64,000 nt of DNA from Mycogone perniciosa. Its lineage: Eukaryota; Ascomycota; Sordariomycetes; Hypocreales; Hypocreaceae. The notes under the pieces were generated by a model, which was given only the letters and a program-made list of their open reading frames with translations, was not told the origin of the DNA and did not search any database. Location of the stretch: contig JAOALB010000212.1 of NCBI GenBank assembly GCA_025331125.1, positions 1 to 64,000 on the forward strand. Direction: 5' to 3'. A program made the translations under genes and the position numbers. This document shows positions 60,273 to 64,000 of the stretch, one piece after another (within the stretch, counting starts at the first letter, position 1; every line of letters starts with the position of its first letter).

Positions 60273-62516
60273 CTAATCATAGCGCTTGTCCGGCCTGGCA
60301 AAATCCCCCTTCTTGACAAGGCCAATGTGACCAACATCAAACTTAATGCGAGAATCCCCAACCAATCCAGGAAGCTCCCGCAGTTTTTCACACTTCTCAA
60401 AAGGCTGAGTGGTCGAAAACTCAGGTCGGCCACGGATCTTGTCAGCAAAATCAGCTCCAAAACGAAAGAAGCTGTACCCATCCAGAGTTTCCGACCACCT
60501 CCGGCGAAAGCCATACCACAGGCCAAGAATTACGGATCCGAGCGTCCAAATGACTAGAAAGGCTGCTGGGATTGCTGGGGAGATGACTCCGCGCTGGATA
60601 AGCCTTCCTGGCTCTGAGGATGTCAGATTCGGATCGATATGTGCGCCATCCATGCTGGTAGTGCCGTCGTACATAAGCATCAACGCATCTAATCCGTGAG
60701 CTTTCAATATTGATGTCAAAAGATGCCGAGGTGTAACAAAACTTGTGAAGAATACGGTGTTGGACGTCGTAATAGGGAGTTGAGAGTTGACTGATGAGAA
60801 GATCCCCATATATCGGCCATTGAAGATAGCATTAGTAGAGATGCCAAAGCGATGAACCATGCTTTCTGATATATCGTAATTCCATGGCGGATTTTCAATT
60901 TTGAAGGAACTAAAGGTGCCTGTTTTTGCATCTATCTCGGCTGTTCCGACATCTGAGGCACGTCGACATCGGACGCCGATGGGAGGAGTCAGAAAGTCAG
61001 CGTATTCGAGAATAGACCATGAGAACGTTTGTTTACTCGGTAGAAAAGACACATGGCTATCTGGGTTCGAAACGTTTCTCACCTGGAAAAACGTTTGGTT
61101 CAATGTGTAGGTTCCGTTTGCGAGTCGAACTAGGGGGTGACTCATGTCCGTAAGAGATGGCTCGACCGAGGTCTCAAATCCGTACTCTTTGGCTCCCCCA
61201 TATGAGGGCTTAAGACTGGCTTGCCATAAGGCATATTCCAAGGTATCCGGGGGGAGTGTGCCATCAGGATTGAATAACAGGGGATCACGCTTCCACGACA
61301 CCGACTCGTTGTAGTACAACGATCCTCCTGACTCTATATTGTCAAATCCCATTTCGGCATATCCAAAAAGATTTGACGAATGAGCGGCAAAAACCTTAAT
61401 TTGCCCATTATTATTCTCTAGAGTGATGCCTTCGAATCCGTTTTCGTTGCTTCCCAGTCCTGAGGGCTGTGAGAAATTACTCGCAAGGCCGTTCCGCACC
61501 CATGAAGTCGATTTCGAGTTGAGGATGGTGAATTCCGCAGCTGACTTCACAATCGAACAATTGTAAGATACTCGGAGACCCCAAGCTTTACCATCGACGG
61601 GGGTGGTTGCCTGAGGAGCAAGAAAGAGCTCTGGCACTCCATGATCGAGAGGAAGAGAGTTGGGCAACTTGCTCAAGAAACCAGCATAACGATCCTCGTC
61701 GCGGCGAAGGTAAGGGGGAGTATATGCAATTCCAAATCCGGGAATGGTAACTGGAGGTCCCATTTTCCAGATCTCCGGGCCACGCGTGATGGTTTCTTTC
61801 CACTGGCGACGATTGAAGTTGGCCCATGTGCGATCAATGACGATGGTAGGATTTGACGACGGGAAGTAGCCGTCAGCTGGTTCAATGGATAATCCAGCCA
61901 AGGGAAAGGCGACAAAGGGCATGATGCTGATGGCGGCAAGGAGCCACCACAACCAACCTGTAACTCTCTTCTCCCATGGGAACATCCTCCGAAGGGCTTT
62001 CCACCACCCTCCTGGTCCTGACCAAGTGTCTCCACTGTGCATTAGTACCACCATGGCACTCTTAGCCTGCCAAAGAGGCCTTTGAAGCATTGCGGCCTCA
62101 GCTTCCTCGAGTCCATGTCTAGACATGTCCAGAGCAAAGACACTGATCACCATCCAGGAGTAGAAAATGAGCATCTCGTTGACCTGGAAAGGTCTGTAGT
62201 TTGTTGGAGAATCATCGTTAAGAAAGATGAGCCAAATCGCGAAGAAATAACCGGTAATTACGGGCGGCACAAGAATGAGGACGAATGTACGCAGCCAGAA
62301 TCGACGCAGAGGGAACCCTGCGATGGGACCCTTCTCGATATCTTTCGGTGCGTCTTCCACATCGGTTGTATCTTGGTTTGCCAAGAGGCGCGATGTCTGT
62401 GATTCCGAAGTTTCTTGCAAAGTCTGGCCGGAATCGAGACGGCGGCCCGACTGAAGGTCCAAGGGCATGAGCCGCAAGGTCTCGGCCGAACTGTAATCAC
62501 GCGGCCTTCCAGTCAT
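60273..62516 (-). CDS. Fungal membrane protein with a large non-cytosolic domain, unknown function
   Basis: 747 residues from one exon. A cytosolic, charged N-terminus (1-70) is followed by hydrophobic segments at about 76-99, 114-130 and 187-208, then a region of some 440 residues with many N-glycosylation sequons (for example NCS, NFS, NES, NGT, NQT, NVS, NLT), and a last helix at about 650-670 (PAAFLVIWTLGSVILGLWYG) with an Arg-rich, cytosolic tail. The topology suggests a plasma-membrane or secretory-pathway protein with an outward glycosylated domain. I recognise the general layout of fungal uncharacterised membrane proteins but no named domain, and no catalytic motif. The start ATG has nothing in frame upstream nearby. 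A GTAAGT at about 62,600 on the minus strand could belong to a 5' UTR intron. Confidence 0.75.
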   Translation of the reverse strand: MTGRPRDYSSAETLRLMPLDLQSGRRLDSGQTLQETSESQTSRLLANQDTTDVEDAPKDIEKGPIAGFPLRRFWLRTFVLILVPPVITGYFFAIWLIFLNDDSPTNYRPFQVNEMLIFYSWMVISVFALDMSRHGLEEAEAAMLQRPLWQAKSAMVVLMHSGDTWSGPGGWWKALRRMFPWEKRVTGWLWWLLAAISIMPFVAFPLAGLSIEPADGYFPSSNPTIVIDRTWANFNRRQWKETITRGPEIWKMGPPVTIPGFGIAYTPPYLRRDEDRYAGFLSKLPNSLPLDHGVPELFLAPQATTPVDGKAWGLRVSYNCSIVKSAAEFTILNSKSTSWVRNGLASNFSQPSGLGSNENGFEGITLENNNGQIKVFAAHSSNLFGYAEMGFDNIESGGSLYYNESVSWKRDPLLFNPDGTLPPDTLEYALWQASLKPSYGGAKEYGFETSVEPSLTDMSHPLVRLANGTYTLNQTFFQVRNVSNPDSHVSFLPSKQTFSWSILEYADFLTPPIGVRCRRASDVGTAEIDAKTGTFSSFKIENPPWNYDISESMVHRFGISTNAIFNGRYMGIFSSVNSQLPITTSNTVFFTSFVTPRHLLTSILKAHGLDALMLMYDGTTSMDGAHIDPNLTSSEPGRLIQRGVISPAIPAAFLVIWTLGSVILGLWYGFRRRWSETLDGYSFFRFGADFADKIRGRPEFSTTQPFEKCEKLRELPGLVGDSRIKFDVGHIGLVKKGDFARPDKRYD

Positions 62517-63039
62517 AATTGATACTCAGTTCAGTTATAGCTAGTCATGGTTCAGCATTATTCAACTGAGAAGTTCTAAATAGTCTTCCAACTAATACTT
62601 ACCTCATTGGCTGTGTCATGGACTTGAAGTGTCTGGACAAGAGGCGCTAAACGCATGGCTTGGGGATAACGGATATTATTTATATAGATTTGGGAATGCA
62701 TTAAGCTTAAAATAAACACTATAATTTCTTTACTCTGGGCCTCTGGGTGTGGCCGCTATGGTGGCCGTTATCGTCAGCCTGAATCAACCCGGCTGGCTGC
62801 CTTCATTATTTGCTTGGCTGCTCCAGAGCCCCCTGTCGTTCGACCCCTTCTGGGGTTCAGCTTTCTACCCACAAGAATTATACTGGAATTTCATTCGACG
62901 CCTCAAAGCTGAGGGTGATGCCTGTTGAGACAAGGGCGGCAGCCCCCAAAACCTGAAATTCCATGAAAGTTTTAAAGTAGAACCCTCGGCGGCTAAAGAA
63001 GTGGGTTGTCTTAGAAAACATATGGCAGACACCTCCAGC
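62517..63039. other. Intergenic region between the 747-residue membrane protein and GH3 genes
   Basis: About 520 bp with the promoter of the membrane-protein gene and the 3' UTR of the GH3 gene. Short frames at 62,865-63,212 and 63,001-63,405 are antisense shadows. Nothing else seen. Confidence 0.5.
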
Positions 63040-64000
63040 TCAAATTCCAGACCACCAATACGTCTCCTCAACCTTGAACGAATCTCTGACAGCCTTGTTC
63101 TCCCTGACCACACTGCTATCATTGACAATAACATCATACTCTCCAGCCTCGACACACCACTGATTTCTCTCCTCGTCAAAGTATGCAGCGACATACTTCT
63201 CCTGCTCCTCAATAGTCACAGTCTTGGCCTCGCCCGGCTCGAGTTCAACCTTTGCAAAACCCTTGAGTTCCTTGACAGGCCTGTTGATCTTGGCGGGTTG
63301 CTTGGGCTGGATGTACATCTGCGCGACTTCAGCGCCCTTAATGCTGCCTGTGTTCTTCACCTTGAGAGAAATACTGAGTTTGCCGTCCTTATGGATCACG
63401 GATAGGTCGGAGAAAGAGAAGGTAGTGTAGGACAGTCCATGACCAAAGGGGAAGTTGACATCCCGGTCAGCAAATTCGTAGTATCGGTATCCCACGTAAA
63501 TATCTTCTCCGTATAGTGTGCGTCCTGCCTCAGTGCGGAAGTTTAGAAAGGCAGGGACGTCTTGGAGACGCTTAGGAAAACTAAGAGACAACTTCCCAGA
63601 AGGATTATAGTCGCCAAACAGGACGTCAGCAATGCAGTTACCAGTCTCATTGCCTCCGTACCAGGCCTGAATAACAGCAGGGGTCTTCTCAAGCCAGGGC
63701 ATCTCCTCCGGTGTGCCTGTTTGCATCACCACAACCGTGTTTGGATTGGCGACTGCGACTTCGGTAATCAGTTGGTCCAGGACACCAGGAAGCTTCATAC
63801 TGGCTCTGTCACTACCTTCTGTCTCCCAATCTGAGTTCAGACCCGCGCAGATGATGACTTGATCGTGCTCCTTGGCGAGTTGGACCGATTTCTTGATTTC
63901 TTCCTGGTCGTCGATGATCTTGCAACCACCAACCCGAAGCGAGCCATGACCGGGGACGAAGCCATCGCCCTTGAGAGTATAGGTTGGTGCTGATCCAAAC
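63040..64000 (-). CDS. GH3 beta-glucosidase, C-terminal part (runs off the right edge)
   Basis: The last 319 residues of a glycoside hydrolase family 3 enzyme; the N-terminal TIM-barrel domain with the nucleophile Asp, and any signal peptide, lie beyond 64,000. Visible: GLNSDWETEGSDRASMKLPG, then NPNTVVVMQTGTPEEMPWL and AWYGGNETGNCIADVLFGDYNPSGKL, the standard second alpha/beta domain; GYRYYEFADRDVNFPFGHGLSYTTF leading to the fibronectin-III-like domain that closes the protein (AEVAQMYIQPKQ, VKELKGFAKVELEPGE). The DWETEG stretch is where PA14-type beta-glucosidases carry the acid/base Glu, so I expect an intracellular PA14-containing beta-glucosidase, but the PA14 part is outside the window. 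No intron in the visible part. Stop TGA at 63,040-63,042. Confidence 0.9.
   Translation of the reverse strand, partial: FGSAPTYTLKGDGFVPGHGSLRVGGCKIIDDQEEIKKSVQLAKEHDQVIICAGLNSDWETEGSDRASMKLPGVLDQLITEVAVANPNTVVVMQTGTPEEMPWLEKTPAVIQAWYGGNETGNCIADVLFGDYNPSGKLSLSFPKRLQDVPAFLNFRTEAGRTLYGEDIYVGYRYYEFADRDVNFPFGHGLSYTTFSFSDLSVIHKDGKLSISLKVKNTGSIKGAEVAQMYIQPKQPAKINRPVKELKGFAKVELEPGEAKTVTIEEQEKYVAAYFDEERNQWCVEAGEYDVIVNDSSVVRENKAVRDSFKVEETYWWSGI

Overview
The window comes from a filamentous ascomycete (Pezizomycotina-type) nuclear genome. The evidence is short spliceosomal introns of 46-180 bp with GTATGT/GTAAGT donors and TACTAAC/CTGAC-like branch sites, typical fungal single-copy genes (RFT1, DBP3, MAD2, UBP14, ISU1, a Sim4-type kinetochore subunit), and an AT-rich block whose repeats differ almost only by C/T and G/A transitions, the signature of repeat-induced point mutation (RIP). 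I cannot name the species. The genome has two compartments here, with a sharp border at about 40,888.

Region 1 (1-40,888) is one nest of LTR retrotransposons, all inactivated. The oldest is a Ty1/copia element on the minus strand ('D', about 5.3 kb without its insertions), whose two LTRs are positions 1-115 (cut by the window edge) and 40,748-40,888. Into D were inserted a plus-strand copia ('copia-1', 2,484-9,008; target duplication GATCT) and a plus-strand Ty3/gypsy ('A', 9,384-38,453; ATTAG/ATTAA). Into A were inserted a solo LTR of another family (9,640-9,913; AATAG), a second copy of the same gypsy ('B', 12,433-26,881; TGGAA/TAGAA) and a different, minus-strand gypsy ('C', 28,585-35,184; CCTTT). 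Into B went a second copy of the copia family ('copia-2', 15,605-22,524), with loss of about 197 bp of B and no matching target duplication. Into copia-2 went a 393-bp TA-flanked inverted-repeat element (17,480-17,872) that looks untouched by RIP. Lengths agree after removing insertions: both copia copies are 6,525 bp, and the interiors of A and B are about 6.93 kb each. No intact gene lies in this 40 kb.

Region 2 (40,889-64,000) is ordinary gene-rich euchromatin. In order: a short hairpin repeat; RFT1 (+); DBP3 (-), tail to tail with RFT1 with 41 bp between stop codons; an intron-containing tRNA-Ile(AAT) (+); a fungal multi-pass membrane protein of unknown function (+); MAD2 with five introns (+); UBP14-type deubiquitinase with three introns (-); ISU1 iron-sulfur scaffold (+), sharing a 1.2-kb divergent intergenic region with UBP14; a carotenoid/stilbene-type oxygenase with a GC-AG intron (-); an Fta4-like kinetochore subunit (-); a 747-residue membrane protein of unknown function (-); and the C-terminal part of a GH3 beta-glucosidase running off the right edge (-). 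There is no operon or obvious metabolic cluster; these are independent housekeeping genes plus two or three lineage-variable ones. A 9-mer, TACTCCGTA, recurs eight times here, always between genes.

I found no wholly new system. The most informative parts are the fully resolvable retroelement nest with its relative insertion order, the atypical copia-2 junction, the un-mutated late insertions, and the recurrent intergenic 9-mer.
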